Source: Octadecabacter temperatus
Lineage (GTDB): Bacteria > Pseudomonadota > Alphaproteobacteria > Rhodobacterales > Rhodobacteraceae
Direction of reading: 5' to 3'
Assembly (NCBI RefSeq): GCF_001187845.1
Contig: NZ_CP012160.1
Coordinates: forward strand, 1,240,001 to 1,304,000
Length of the DNA: 64,000 nt
Below are positions 1 through 7,632 of this stretch, piece by piece. The notes below the pieces were generated by a model that saw only the letters and a program-made list of their open reading frames with translations, did no database searches and had not been told where the DNA came from. The translations under genes and the position numbers were made by a program. Position 1 is the first letter of the stretch; every line of letters starts with the position of its first letter.

Positions 1-1445
1 ATCTGGTAGTTTTCAACACCAGCACGGTCGAGGCCAAGAATACCGATGTGGCCCACGTGGTGGTGGCCACAGGCGTTGATGCAGCCCGAAATTTTGATCT
101 TTAGTTCACCGATGTCGTGTTCCAATTTCAGTTCGTCAAAACGTGTCGCGATCTGCTGTGCGATTGGAATAGAGCGGGCTGTTGCAAGTGCGCAGTAGTC
201 CATACCGGGGCAGGCGATGATGTCTGATACCAGTCCGATATTGGCCGTCGCTAGCCCAGCTACCCGTAATATCTGGTAGATATCCATAAGGTTAGATTTG
301 TGGACATGCGGCAGGATAACGTTTTGCTCGTGGCTGATGCGCAGCTCATCGTGGCCGTACTTGCGGGCAAGGTCCGCCATGACGCGCATTTGATCCGCAG
401 TTGCGTCACCTGGTGTATCACCATGCTTTTTGATGGAAATGCTGACAATTGCATATCCGTCGGCGCGGTGCGCAGTCAGGTTGGTATCAGTCCAGCTGCG
501 GAACGCAGGGTTTGCAAGGCGCGCGGCCTCAAAACCATCCGTGTTGGCTGACTTGAACTCTGGCGCAGCGAATTGCGCCTCAATCGTGCGCAGGATGTCT
601 TGATCGACGCCATTAAACGTTGGGCGAATTTCAGCGAAACGTTCGTCCACCAAGCGGCGGATTTCATCGATTCCGTGCTCGTGCACAGTGATCTTGATGC
701 GCGCTTTATACTTGTTGTCGCGACGACCAAGACGGTTCCAAACGGAAACAGTCGCCTCAATGAATGGCAGCAGGTCGGCTTCTGGCAGGAAGTCGTGCAG
801 CACTTTGCCAATCATTGGTGTGCGGCCAAGACCACCACCAACAAGCACTTCGTAACCACGAACGCCGTCGCGCTCCAGAATGCGGATGCCGATGTCATGC
901 GCCTTGATCACGGCGCGGTCGGCAGCAGCACCCGTTACAGCAAGTTTGAACTTACGTGGCAGGAACTGGAATTCCGGGTGGTCAGTCGACCACTGGCGCA
1001 GCAATTCTGCGACAGGGCGCGGGTCTGCGACTTCATCAGCTGCAGCGCCTGCAAAGTGGTCAGCGGTGACATTACGAATGGTGTTCCCAGACGTCTGGAT
1101 CGCGTGCATTTCAACATCTGCGAGGTCAGACAACATGTCAGGCACGTCGCGCAGTTCAGGCCAGTTGTATTGGATGTTCTGGCGCGTGGTGAAATGGCCG
1201 TAGCCTTTGTCATATGTCTCAGCCAAGTGGGCGAGCATATCCATTTGTTTGCTGTTCAACGTGCCATACGGCACCGCAACGCGCAGCATGTAGGCATGCA
1301 GTTGCAGGTACAGGCCGTTCATCAAGCGCAGCGGCTTGAATTCGTCTTCGGTCAAAGACCCATCAATACGACGTTCAACTTGGCCGCGGAATTGGGCGAC
1401 ACGTTCACGGACGAATTTCTCGTCAAAATCGTTGTACTTATACAT
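1..1445 (-). CDS. sir: nitrite/sulfite reductase (assimilatory), 3' end outside window
   Basis: Siroheme and [4Fe-4S] hemoprotein that reduces sulfite to sulfide in cysteine biosynthesis. The start MYKYNDFDEKFVRERV lies 2 bases past the DUF2849 stop. About 481 residues are visible and the C-terminus runs off the left edge. The cluster and siroheme ligands are visible as CPGMDYC and, further on, SGCINAC, the usual CX5C and CX3C pair. Upstream are DUF2849 and cysG, which makes its siroheme cofactor, so this is one operon. In related genomes cysH and a DUF934 gene usually follow; they would lie beyond the window. The family includes nitrite reductases, but the cysG/DUF2849 context and the nearby cysteine genes favour sulfite. 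Confidence 0.93.
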   Translation of the reverse strand, partial: MYKYNDFDEKFVRERVAQFRGQVERRIDGSLTEDEFKPLRLMNGLYLQLHAYMLRVAVPYGTLNSKQMDMLAHLAETYDKGYGHFTTRQNIQYNWPELRDVPDMLSDLADVEMHAIQTSGNTIRNVTADHFAGAAADEVADPRPVAELLRQWSTDHPEFQFLPRKFKLAVTGAAADRAVIKAHDIGIRILERDGVRGYEVLVGGGLGRTPMIGKVLHDFLPEADLLPFIEATVSVWNRLGRRDNKYKARIKITVHEHGIDEIRRLVDERFAEIRPTFNGVDQDILRTIEAQFAAPEFKSANTDGFEAARLANPAFRSWTDTNLTAHRADGYAIVSISIKKHGDTPGDATADQMRVMADLARKYGHDELRISHEQNVILPHVHKSNLMDIYQILRVAGLATANIGLVSDIIACPGMDYCALATARSIPIAQQIATRFDELKLEHDIGELKIKISGCINACGHHHVGHIGILGLDRAGVENYQ

Positions 1446-1447
1446 GA

Positions 1448-1750
1448 TTAAACCTGCTCGACTTGTTTGCCATGGGCATAGTTGGATGGGCCGCGTGTGC
1501 GGAATTCTTCGCGAAAGTGGGTGGCCTCTGGGCCATTTTCACCCAACTTGGCATCGGCCAAGTAGGCGCCAACCATCACGTTCTTTTGTGCGTTTGCTTC
1601 CAGAAGGCGCAGATCGGCGTGCGCTTCGTCTGTCAGGAACTCTGCTTCGGCAATATCGCCGGACCATGTATCCTTGGCTGTGAACCAAACCGCATCGCCC
1701 TCAATCAGAAGGTTGGATGTGATCACTTTTGGTGTGAATGCGCGGGCCAT
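1448..1750 (-). CDS. DUF2849 domain-containing protein
   Basis: Small 100-residue protein of the DUF2849 family, recognised from its N-terminus MARAFTPKVITSNLLIEGD and from its place between cysG and sir, where the family is regularly found in Alphaproteobacteria. It has no signal peptide, membrane segment or cysteines. The first ATG after the cysG stop is used; a longer frame reading back into cysG would add 23 residues of low quality. The tight spacing (1 base from cysG, 2 bases from sir) indicates co-translation. It is presumed to have an accessory role in sulfite reduction, but its biochemical function is unknown. Confidence 0.85.
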   Translation of the reverse strand: MARAFTPKVITSNLLIEGDAVWFTAKDTWSGDIAEAEFLTDEAHADLRLLEANAQKNVMVGAYLADAKLGENGPEATHFREEFRTRGPSNYAHGKQVEQV

Positions 1751-1751
1751 G

Positions 1752-3149
1752 TTATTGGGCCTCCTGTTGTAGGTCGTAAGATGACGCAGCCGCGATGGCC
1801 GCACGGGGCGCGAGCCCAAGGAATGTCAGGGCAGGGCCAGTCAACTCTGCAGCGGTAATGGTCGGTTCCATTTCCGCCAGTGTGGTTGTCAAAACACGCT
1901 GATCAGCGCGAGAGACGTTTTCGATAACGGTGACGGGCGTGTTAGGGTTGGCACCATGCATCAGCAGGCGGCCTTGGATAAAGCGTGCGGATTTTTTGCC
2001 CATGTAGATCGCAGCGACTTGGCCCGTTTCGGCCAATGTCTTCCAATCGTGATCCGCGTAGCCTTTGGTGTCATGGCCCGTGATGAAGCGAACGGATGAA
2101 TTGCGCCCGCGCTTGGTAAGGGACTGGCCAATGTCAGCCACCGCAGCGGAAGCCGCAGTGATGCCCGGCACAACTGTATAGGACAGGTTCGCCCCCTCAA
2201 TTGCGTCGATTTCTTCATCCAAGCGGCCAAACACAGTCGGATCACCCGCCTTAAGGCGCACAACGTGGTGGCCGTTTGAACCGTGTTCAACGATCAGCGC
2301 GTTGATGTCGCCTTGGGCCATTGCTTTGCCAAAACCCTCTTTGCCCGCATCAATCATGATCGCTTCGCGGCGGGCGAGCTCGAGGATTTCAGGCGTCACC
2401 AAACGGTCGTAAATAACCACATCAGCCTTATCGAGGGCTTTGCGTGCCTTCAGTGTCAGCAGGTCGGGATCACCGGGTCCAGCACCGACAAGATCAACGT
2501 GACCGGGCTTGGCGCTGGTGTTCAGGTGGTCCTGCAGCAGCGAGTTAAGCGTTTCTTTTACAGCGGTTTCGCCCTGCGTGATCGCGCGGGGGCCAGCGTT
2601 AAAGTAGAAGTCAGACCAGAAATCACGTCGCGCCACACCAAACGGGAGCTTTTCTGCCATTGCGCGAAAGCCTTTTCCGATGCGGGCGAGGGTGCCAAGG
2701 GAAGCGGGAAGGTTTTCCTCAAGGTCGGCCTTGATCTTGCGCGCCAAAACAGGTGCTGCGCCTTCGGTACCAATCGCGACCGTGACAGGGGAACGGTCTA
2801 CGATGGCAGGCGTGATGAATTCGCTGTCGTGCAAGTTGTCCACGATGTTGACCAGCGCGCCGTCTGCGCGGGCGATGGCTGCCGTGCGTGCGTCTTCAAT
2901 CGGGTCTTCATCGGCGGCATAGAACAATGCGGCACACAAAGCGTCCCCGTGGTCCATGGACCGCTCAACCAATGCCAGCTTACCCTCAGACGCCCAAGCG
3001 TGGATTTCTGGCGCGGCATCCTTGGCGAAAACTGTTAGCTTCGCTTCGGTCTTCAAAAGCAGGCGCAACTTGGCCAATGCCGCTTCGCCACCGCCTGAAA
3101 GAACGATGCGACGCCCTTGTGTGGCGAGGAAGATTGGAAAGTGGTTCAT
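1752..3149 (-). CDS. cysG: siroheme synthase (precorrin-2 dehydrogenase / uroporphyrinogen-III C-methyltransferase)
   Basis: Bifunctional enzyme of 465 residues. The N-terminal part is a Rossmann-type dehydrogenase/ferrochelatase (RRIVLSGGGEAALAKLRLL). The C-terminal part, from about residue 225, is the SAM-dependent methyltransferase (GHVDLVGAGPGDPDLLTLKA and the following VIYDRLV). It converts uroporphyrinogen III to siroheme, the cofactor of the downstream sulfite reductase. I chose the start MNHFPIF because it fits the family's usual N-terminus; an in-frame ATG 57 bases upstream adds a non-homologous leader without a ribosome-binding site. It is first in the minus-strand cysG-DUF2849-sir operon and divergent from the Lrp regulator. 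Confidence 0.93.
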   Translation of the reverse strand: MNHFPIFLATQGRRIVLSGGGEAALAKLRLLLKTEAKLTVFAKDAAPEIHAWASEGKLALVERSMDHGDALCAALFYAADEDPIEDARTAAIARADGALVNIVDNLHDSEFITPAIVDRSPVTVAIGTEGAAPVLARKIKADLEENLPASLGTLARIGKGFRAMAEKLPFGVARRDFWSDFYFNAGPRAITQGETAVKETLNSLLQDHLNTSAKPGHVDLVGAGPGDPDLLTLKARKALDKADVVIYDRLVTPEILELARREAIMIDAGKEGFGKAMAQGDINALIVEHGSNGHHVVRLKAGDPTVFGRLDEEIDAIEGANLSYTVVPGITAASAAVADIGQSLTKRGRNSSVRFITGHDTKGYADHDWKTLAETGQVAAIYMGKKSARFIQGRLLMHGANPNTPVTVIENVSRADQRVLTTTLAEMEPTITAAELTGPALTFLGLAPRAAIAAASSYDLQQEAQ

Positions 3150-3284
3150 GTGTCTGATCCCGTTGCTTGGGTTCAATATAGAATAATGTTCCACAAATTG
3201 CTTCATATCAGCGCTTGAAAGGGACGTTTGTTCACCTTAACCTGAGAGTCAGTCAAAATGTTTCCAAAACGGAAGGAAAAGCGA

Positions 3285-3746
3285 ATGGATGTTCGGATAG
3301 ATGAACTAGACCGGAAAATCCTACGCACTATGCAAGCGGATGCAGGGCAATCTTTGGACGAAATTGCCAAGGTTGTGGGGTCATCCAAGACACCCGTTTG
3401 GAACCGGATTCGCAAGATGCGTGAAGCAGGGGTGATCGGGCAGCAAACGGTGATGCTAGACGCCGAAGCACTGGGGTTTGAGTCGTGCTTTTTTGTGCTC
3501 ATCCGCACGTCTGAGCATGAAGCAGATTGGCAGGCTAAGTTTCTGAAAGCGTTGATGGATCGCCCGGAAGTGCAAGAAGCACATCGCCTGGCAGGCGACA
3601 TCGATTACATCTTGAAAGTACGGGTTCAAAACGCGCGGGCCTATGACGTGTTTTATCAAGCGCTGATTTCTGAGGTGCGGGTGTTCAACGTGACCGCGCT
3701 GCTGAGCATGGAACAGATCAAATCGACGGTTGCTTTGCCGCTTTAG
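3285..3746 (+). CDS. Lrp/AsnC family transcriptional regulator
   Basis: Regulator of 153 residues. The N-terminal helix-turn-helix (DELDRKILRTMQADAGQSLD, then SSKTPVWNRIRKMREAGVI) is followed by a RAM/ligand-binding domain (ALGFESCFFVLIRTSEHE to the C-terminus). The start at MDVRIDELD has AAGGAA just upstream; an ATG 27 bases earlier is possible but less typical. It diverges from cysG across about 135 bases, so it is a candidate regulator of the cysG-sir operon. Its last 4 bases overlap the end of the convergent DUF1194 gene. The effector cannot be told from sequence; a sulfur amino acid would fit the context. Confidence 0.9.
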   Translation: MDVRIDELDRKILRTMQADAGQSLDEIAKVVGSSKTPVWNRIRKMREAGVIGQQTVMLDAEALGFESCFFVLIRTSEHEADWQAKFLKALMDRPEVQEAHRLAGDIDYILKVRVQNARAYDVFYQALISEVRVFNVTALLSMEQIKSTVALPL

Positions 3747-4387
3747 CCAAAGATCCGCGAGACCTCGCGCAGGATCTTTTCACGGATCGCACGCGGATAG
3801 TCGCGGTGGCGGCGTGCGGTAATGACAAAACCATCGCGGGTTATGACGGAACGGGTAAAAAACGTCGTGATGGCGACGCCCATGCTTTCAATCGCGATGC
3901 CGTTGATTGTCACGCCGCGGCGCTCGGCTTCACGCGATGCGAGGCGGGTATCGCTACCTGCATTAGGCGTACCATCTCCTGATATATCAATGACTTGTCG
4001 GTCACATTTGGGCGCATCAGCGAACTGATCGAGCGCGAACATGATTGCGTTTCCGGGGGCTGTGTCACTTTGCACAAAGGCGCGCGGCATGGTGCGGGCA
4101 TAAACGGCGAAGGCCTGCACGTCAGCGGTTGATCGTAATTGGCGCCACGGGATCGACAGTTCTTGACGATCCACGCCAGACCATTGGATGACGGCGACAG
4201 CAACCTGGCCTTGGATAAGGGCTTCGGACACTTCGGCGTCCAGAACAGCGTCTGCCATGCCATCGGTTTGAAGCCTATATTCAACAGGGTCGATGGAGTT
4301 TGAAACGTCTATGGTCAACATGAGGGCCGTATCACAAGCAATTGCCTGTGTTGCGCCGAGCGAAAAGGCTGCGATTAGTTCTCTCAT
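3743..4387 (-). CDS. DUF1194 domain-containing secreted protein (VWA-like)
   Basis: 214-residue protein with a short N-terminal signal sequence (MRELIAAFSLGATQAIACD) and a von Willebrand A-like fold typical of DUF1194. The MIDAS-type motif is LTIDVSNSIDPVEY (DxSxS), and VIDISGDGTPNAG follows in the second half. It is probably exported and may bind a divalent metal through the DxSxS motif. The gene converges on the Lrp regulator with a 4-base overlap of the two ends. Its start is close to the 3' end of ssrA on the same strand, so read-through from ssrA is possible. Physiological role unknown. Confidence 0.85.
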   Translation of the reverse strand: MRELIAAFSLGATQAIACDTALMLTIDVSNSIDPVEYRLQTDGMADAVLDAEVSEALIQGQVAVAVIQWSGVDRQELSIPWRQLRSTADVQAFAVYARTMPRAFVQSDTAPGNAIMFALDQFADAPKCDRQVIDISGDGTPNAGSDTRLASREAERRGVTINGIAIESMGVAITTFFTRSVITRDGFVITARRHRDYPRAIREKILREVSRIFG

Positions 4388-4432
4388 GCCATGAGTTTGG
4401 CGCGGAACAGCTTGGAATGATAGGGGGTGTAA

Positions 4433-4773
4433 GTGCAGGTTTCTGTTGCCAGGTACCTGCGAACCCCGCCCTAGGCTGCAAAGCGTAGGGGCTTAAGTTT
4501 CGGTATTTCGCACTGCTTACGCAGCGAGAGCAACCTGAGCATTGTTGTCATTTGCAACTAGCTTAAAACGTACCGATAACGGTGGTAACTCACCGAAACA
4601 AAGCTAACCCCTTTAGACGTTCGTCGATCCTATTTCGTCCCCGTCCTACCCCAAATGAGGGTGTGTTGGTGGAGACGCCGGGTACCGCCCCCGGGTCCGA
4701 TCCGCTTATTACGAGCGCGTTTATGTTCATAGTCCCGAAGGACAGTTCATATATAGGGGCGGTGGTCGCCTGT
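4433..4773 (-). ncRNA. ssrA: circularly permuted (two-piece) transfer-messenger RNA
   Basis: Rescues stalled ribosomes by adding a degradation tag. On the minus strand the acceptor piece comes first and ends in CCA at 4667. Its T-stem is CCGGG/CCCGG and its acceptor strand CGTCTCC. After about 24 bases of excised spacer (4643-4666), the coding piece begins at 4642 with GGGGACG, which pairs with CGTCTCC (7 bp including one G-U). The tag frame at 4517-4555 reads ANDNNAQVALAA followed by TAA, with GCA as resume codon. A GTCC-TTCG-GGAC hairpin lies at 4732-4743 in the acceptor piece, and a GCAGGT/ACCTGC hairpin at 4435-4460 near the 3' end. The permuted layout is known for alphaproteobacteria; the outer ends are estimated. 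Confidence 0.93.
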
Positions 4774-4778
4774 TGCAA

Positions 4779-4806
4779 AGGGTACAATTGAGTATTTTTG
4801 AGCCAA
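4779..4806 (-). promoter_or_regulatory. probable ssrA promoter
   Basis: On the minus strand TTGGCT (4801-4806) and TACCCT (4779-4784) are 16 bases apart. They would place the transcript start near 4772, just before the acceptor piece of the tmRNA. This was read by eye. Confidence 0.45.
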
Positions 4807-4834
4807 AGAAGCGGGGCGTAGCGTTTTTCGTTGG

Positions 4835-5554
4835 CTATGCGTGCGTTTTCTTTGCATCGGCCACGGTTTGACCCAGCTTAGCGGTATAGGTGGCAAGATC
4901 TGCCAAAATCGCATCTACTTTGCCCGCGTCTTGCTGCTCAAGTGCGTCGGCGATGGCGGTGTGCAAGCCGACAATGTGAGTTCTTGAGCGGGCGGTGAAG
5001 GTGATCATGTTCATCAACGGTTCAATCGCCTCAACCGCGCCGGCGAGCTGGTAGGACAATACAGGGTTGCCAGCGCCATCAACCAAAGCGCGGTGGAAGG
5101 CGACATCTGAAGCGCAGAAGCTTTCATCGCTGAGGCCTGGTTGGGCTTGGCGCGTGATCTCGGCGCGCATGGTGGCGAGGTGATCGGCCGTTCGGCGCGT
5201 GGCAGAGAGGGGCGCGCAGGCGCGTTCCAGTGCGAAACGCGCTTCGCAGGCGGTGTCAAAATCCACTGCATTCATGCTGAGGAGCAGGGCGGATGTGGTG
5301 ATTTGCTGGCCGTAGGCGTCCTCAAACGTGAGGCGATTCACGAACGCGCCGCCTGTTGCGCCGCGTTGGGTCCGGATCAGGGATTGCGCCGCGAGACGTT
5401 TGAGGGCTTCGCGCACCGTTGAGCGGGACACATCGAACTGATCGCTCAGCTCTGCCTCGCTTGGAAGGCGCTCATCCACAGGCAAATCACCTGAAACAAT
5501 GGCGTCACGGATGGACTTGGCGATTTGCGCGGAAAGGTCAGGTGCATTTTTCAT
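4835..5554 (-). CDS. dmdR: GntR/FadR-type transcriptional regulator, probable DmdR
   Basis: 239-residue regulator. The N-terminal winged helix (RLPSEAELSDQFDVSRSTVR, then EALKRLAAQSLIRTQRGATGG) is typical of GntR. The C-terminal helical domain is of FCD/FadR type (RFALERACAPLSATRR; FHRALVDGAGNPVL). It is divergent from a gene series that ends in dmdA-acuI, and a perfect 9-bp inverted repeat sits directly before its start codon. In Ruegeria and relatives a GntR repressor beside dmdA-acuI controls DMSP demethylation and responds to acryloyl-CoA; I assign the same role here by context. The gene symbol is an inference. Confidence 0.8.
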   Translation of the reverse strand: MKNAPDLSAQIAKSIRDAIVSGDLPVDERLPSEAELSDQFDVSRSTVREALKRLAAQSLIRTQRGATGGAFVNRLTFEDAYGQQITTSALLLSMNAVDFDTACEARFALERACAPLSATRRTADHLATMRAEITRQAQPGLSDESFCASDVAFHRALVDGAGNPVLSYQLAGAVEAIEPLMNMITFTARSRTHIVGLHTAIADALEQQDAGKVDAILADLATYTAKLGQTVADAKKTHA

Positions 5555-5555
5555 T

Positions 5556-5579
5556 TGTCAGACATTTAATTGTCTGACA
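5556..5579. promoter_or_regulatory. perfect palindrome, probable GntR (DmdR) operator
   Basis: TGTCAGACA (5556-5564) and TGTCTGACA (5571-5579) are exact reverse complements separated by 6 bases. The site begins 2 bases outside the regulator's start codon and lies 39 bases before the DUF2182 start. It could therefore repress both the regulator and the divergent operon. Symmetry and position are seen directly; binding by the neighbouring GntR protein is inferred. Confidence 0.75.
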
Positions 5580-5617
5580 TTTGTTTTGCAAGGAATGAGT
5601 CGCTTGGGAGGGCGCCT

Positions 5618-6403
5618 GTGTCGTCACTGCTAAATATCCGTTCAGTGCTTTGGATTGCGTTCTTTGCCGCGATTTTGCTGTCGTGGGCGATGATGTACAT
5701 GATGGCAATCAGCATGGACCTCGACCTTATCGGGCGTCCTGGTGAAATGGGCGCAGCGATGGCCGTGATGGATCCGCGGATGCCGATGGATATGCCGATG
5801 GCGCGGTTTGGCCCGCTGTTTGCAATGTGGGCAATTATGATGGCGGCGATGATGTTGCCGACAATGATCCCAACATTACGGTCCTACGAAGACCTGATGG
5901 CCAGCGCGAATGGCACACGGGCAGGGTGGCTTGGCGTTTTGTTGGGGTATTCTGTTGTTTGGGTCGGCTTCGCGGCACTGATTACGGCCGTTCAACTGGG
6001 GCTACTGTTTGGCGGTGTCGTTGACATGCTTGGGATTGCGAAAAGCATCTGGGTGTCGGCGGGATTGCTGATTGTCGTCGGATTGTTCCAGTTCAGCCGC
6101 GTTAAGGAAATGTGCCACGGGGTTTGCCATTCTCCGATGATGTATTTCGTTGGCCACTGGAAAACAGGTTTTCAGGGTGGGTTGCGGATGGGGCTCGGGC
6201 TTGGCGCGTTCTGCGTTGGCTGCTGCTGGGGTTTTATGGCGCTCGGCTTTGTTGGCGGCGTGATGAGCCTGCTTTGGATGGGTCTCGCGACTGTGTTCAT
6301 GATTTTAGAAAAACTGCCCAGCGTCGGGCATATCGTAACGAAGCCTATGGGGGTCGCCTTGATCACCGCAGGACTTGCATTGCCCGCTTGGGCAAACCTT
6401 TAG
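5618..6403 (+). CDS. DUF2182 integral membrane protein
   Basis: 261-residue membrane protein of the DUF2182 (predicted metal-binding membrane protein) family, with about six hydrophobic segments. It is rich in Met around residues 25-90 (MDPRMPMDMPM; FAMWAIMMAAMMLPTMIP), and His/Cys motifs follow (CHGVCHSPMMYF; CVGCCWGFMALG). I place the start at GTG 5618 because GGGAGG lies 5 bases before it; the longer frame from TTG 5570 would start inside the operator palindrome and has no ribosome-binding site. It is the first gene of the series running to acuI. It overlaps nothing and is followed 12 bases later by the DUF1326 gene, with which DUF2182 is commonly paired. Function unknown; metal handling is a guess from Met/Cys/His content. 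Confidence 0.85.
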   Translation: MSSLLNIRSVLWIAFFAAILLSWAMMYMMAISMDLDLIGRPGEMGAAMAVMDPRMPMDMPMARFGPLFAMWAIMMAAMMLPTMIPTLRSYEDLMASANGTRAGWLGVLLGYSVVWVGFAALITAVQLGLLFGGVVDMLGIAKSIWVSAGLLIVVGLFQFSRVKEMCHGVCHSPMMYFVGHWKTGFQGGLRMGLGLGAFCVGCCWGFMALGFVGGVMSLLWMGLATVFMILEKLPSVGHIVTKPMGVALITAGLALPAWANL

Positions 6404-6415
6404 GGAGTACGCCAC

Positions 6416-7126
6416 ATGGCCGAAAAAACACGCGCACCGTCTGACCGCCTGCCGGTTAGCCAACGTATTGATAGCAAGGTAGAAAGCCATCCGTTACGCC
6501 GTAAGATGCGGCCCACGGACTGGGCCATCAAGGGCGAGCTGTTTTTGAATTGCTCTTGCACCATGTTCTGTCCTTGTGTCGTGTCGCTTGGTGCGCATCC
6601 GCCCACGGAAGGGCATTGTCACGCGTGGATGGCGATTGCGATTGATGAGGGCCATTTTGAGGGTGAAGACCTGTCAGGTCTTAACGTTGGTCTGCTGGTG
6701 GATATTCCCGGTCGTATGGGCGAGGGCAACTGGCGCGTGGCGGCATATGTGGATGAACGCTCAACGCAAAAGGCCTATAATGGGCTGTTGAAAATCTTCA
6801 GCGGTGCCGCGGGTGGCACAACAGGGCTGTTCACGTTCCTTGTCTCCGAAATCATTGGTGCTGAGCGCGAAAAGGTCGAAATCACACGCGACGGCAAGAA
6901 GCGCGGGCTTTATATCGGCCGTAAGATTGCTGGTGAGATTGAAATGATCGACGGCGCGAGCCCTGACCATCCGGTTATGATTTCCAATTCCAAGTACTGG
7001 ATGGGGCCGGATATTATTGCGGCTAAGGGTCTTAAGTCCAAGGTGCGCGACTATGGTCGTGTTTGGGATTTTGGTGGCATGTCCGCGGAAATTTGTCCGA
7101 TTGACTGGAAGGGGCCAAAGGCGTGA
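6416..7126 (+). CDS. DUF1326 domain-containing protein
   Basis: 236-residue soluble protein with the DUF1326 signature in the first half. The cysteine-rich stretch NCSCTMFCPC is followed by GHCHAWMAIAIDEGHF. A strong AGGGAG lies 8 bases before the start. The Cys cluster (CxCx3CxC, then HCH) suggests a bound metal or Fe-S cluster, but none is proven. It sits between the DUF2182 membrane protein and a DinB-fold protein, and its stop overlaps the next start by 4 bases (GTGA). DUF2182-DUF1326 pairs are recurrent, which suggests a membrane-plus-soluble unit; here it lies upstream of dmdA. Confidence 0.85.
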   Translation: MAEKTRAPSDRLPVSQRIDSKVESHPLRRKMRPTDWAIKGELFLNCSCTMFCPCVVSLGAHPPTEGHCHAWMAIAIDEGHFEGEDLSGLNVGLLVDIPGRMGEGNWRVAAYVDERSTQKAYNGLLKIFSGAAGGTTGLFTFLVSEIIGAEREKVEITRDGKKRGLYIGRKIAGEIEMIDGASPDHPVMISNSKYWMGPDIIAAKGLKSKVRDYGRVWDFGGMSAEICPIDWKGPKA

Positions 7127-7626
7127 TTTCGCCTGAATACTGCCAAACGATGGCGCGGTATAATCAATGGCAAAACAATGGCTTGCGTGACATTGTTAAG
7201 TCAATGAGCGATGATGAGTTAAAGTTGGATCGCGGCGCGTTTTTCGGGTCCATCCTTGGAACGTTGAACCATTTGCTTTGGGGTGACACGCTTTGGATTA
7301 GCCGCTTTGATGGTGGGCCAAGCACGGATGTTTCAATCCCTGATAGCCTCGATTTTATGGCCAATGGTTCGGATTGGGCCGCTGAGCGGTTTCGCGTGGA
7401 TGGCCGGATCAATGAGTGGGCGCGCAACGTCGCAACGATTGATCTCGTTGGCGATCTGCATTGGTATTCCGGTGCTTTGGGGCGTGACATGACCAAGCCT
7501 AAGGCGATCTGCGTGATGCAATTGTTCAACCACCAAACCCATCACCGCGGGCAGGTGCATGCAATGCTGACGGCTGCGGGGCAAAAGCCCAACGATACTG
7601 ATCTTCCTTTTATTCCAGAGGGTTAA
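7123..7626 (+). CDS. DinB family protein
   Basis: 167-residue protein with the four-helix DinB/YfiT fold. The metal-binding histidines are visible in GTLNHLLWGDTLW near the N-terminus and in LFNHQTHHRGQVHAML near the C-terminus, the characteristic HXXXHRGQ pattern. It starts with GTG overlapping the DUF1326 stop. The family includes thiol-dependent metalloenzymes that use bacillithiol, mycothiol or glutathione as cofactor, so a thiol-transfer reaction is a reasonable guess, but the substrate is unknown. It lies 6 bases before dmdA and is likely co-transcribed with it. Confidence 0.85.
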   Translation: MISPEYCQTMARYNQWQNNGLRDIVKSMSDDELKLDRGAFFGSILGTLNHLLWGDTLWISRFDGGPSTDVSIPDSLDFMANGSDWAAERFRVDGRINEWARNVATIDLVGDLHWYSGALGRDMTKPKAICVMQLFNHQTHHRGQVHAMLTAAGQKPNDTDLPFIPEG

Positions 7627-7632
7627 ACGAGC

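Noticed and set aside
573..1451. Long plus-strand frame opposite sir
   Set aside because: It is the antisense shadow of sir, whose reading frame carries the siroheme and Fe-S motifs.
4582..4791. Open frames on both strands in the ssrA region
   Set aside because: They fall entirely within the tmRNA acceptor and coding pieces, and have no ribosome-binding site or protein family match.
5570..5617. TTG start 16 codons upstream for the DUF2182 gene
   Set aside because: It lies inside the operator palindrome and lacks a Shine-Dalgarno sequence, while GTG 5618 has GGGAGG at 5 bases.
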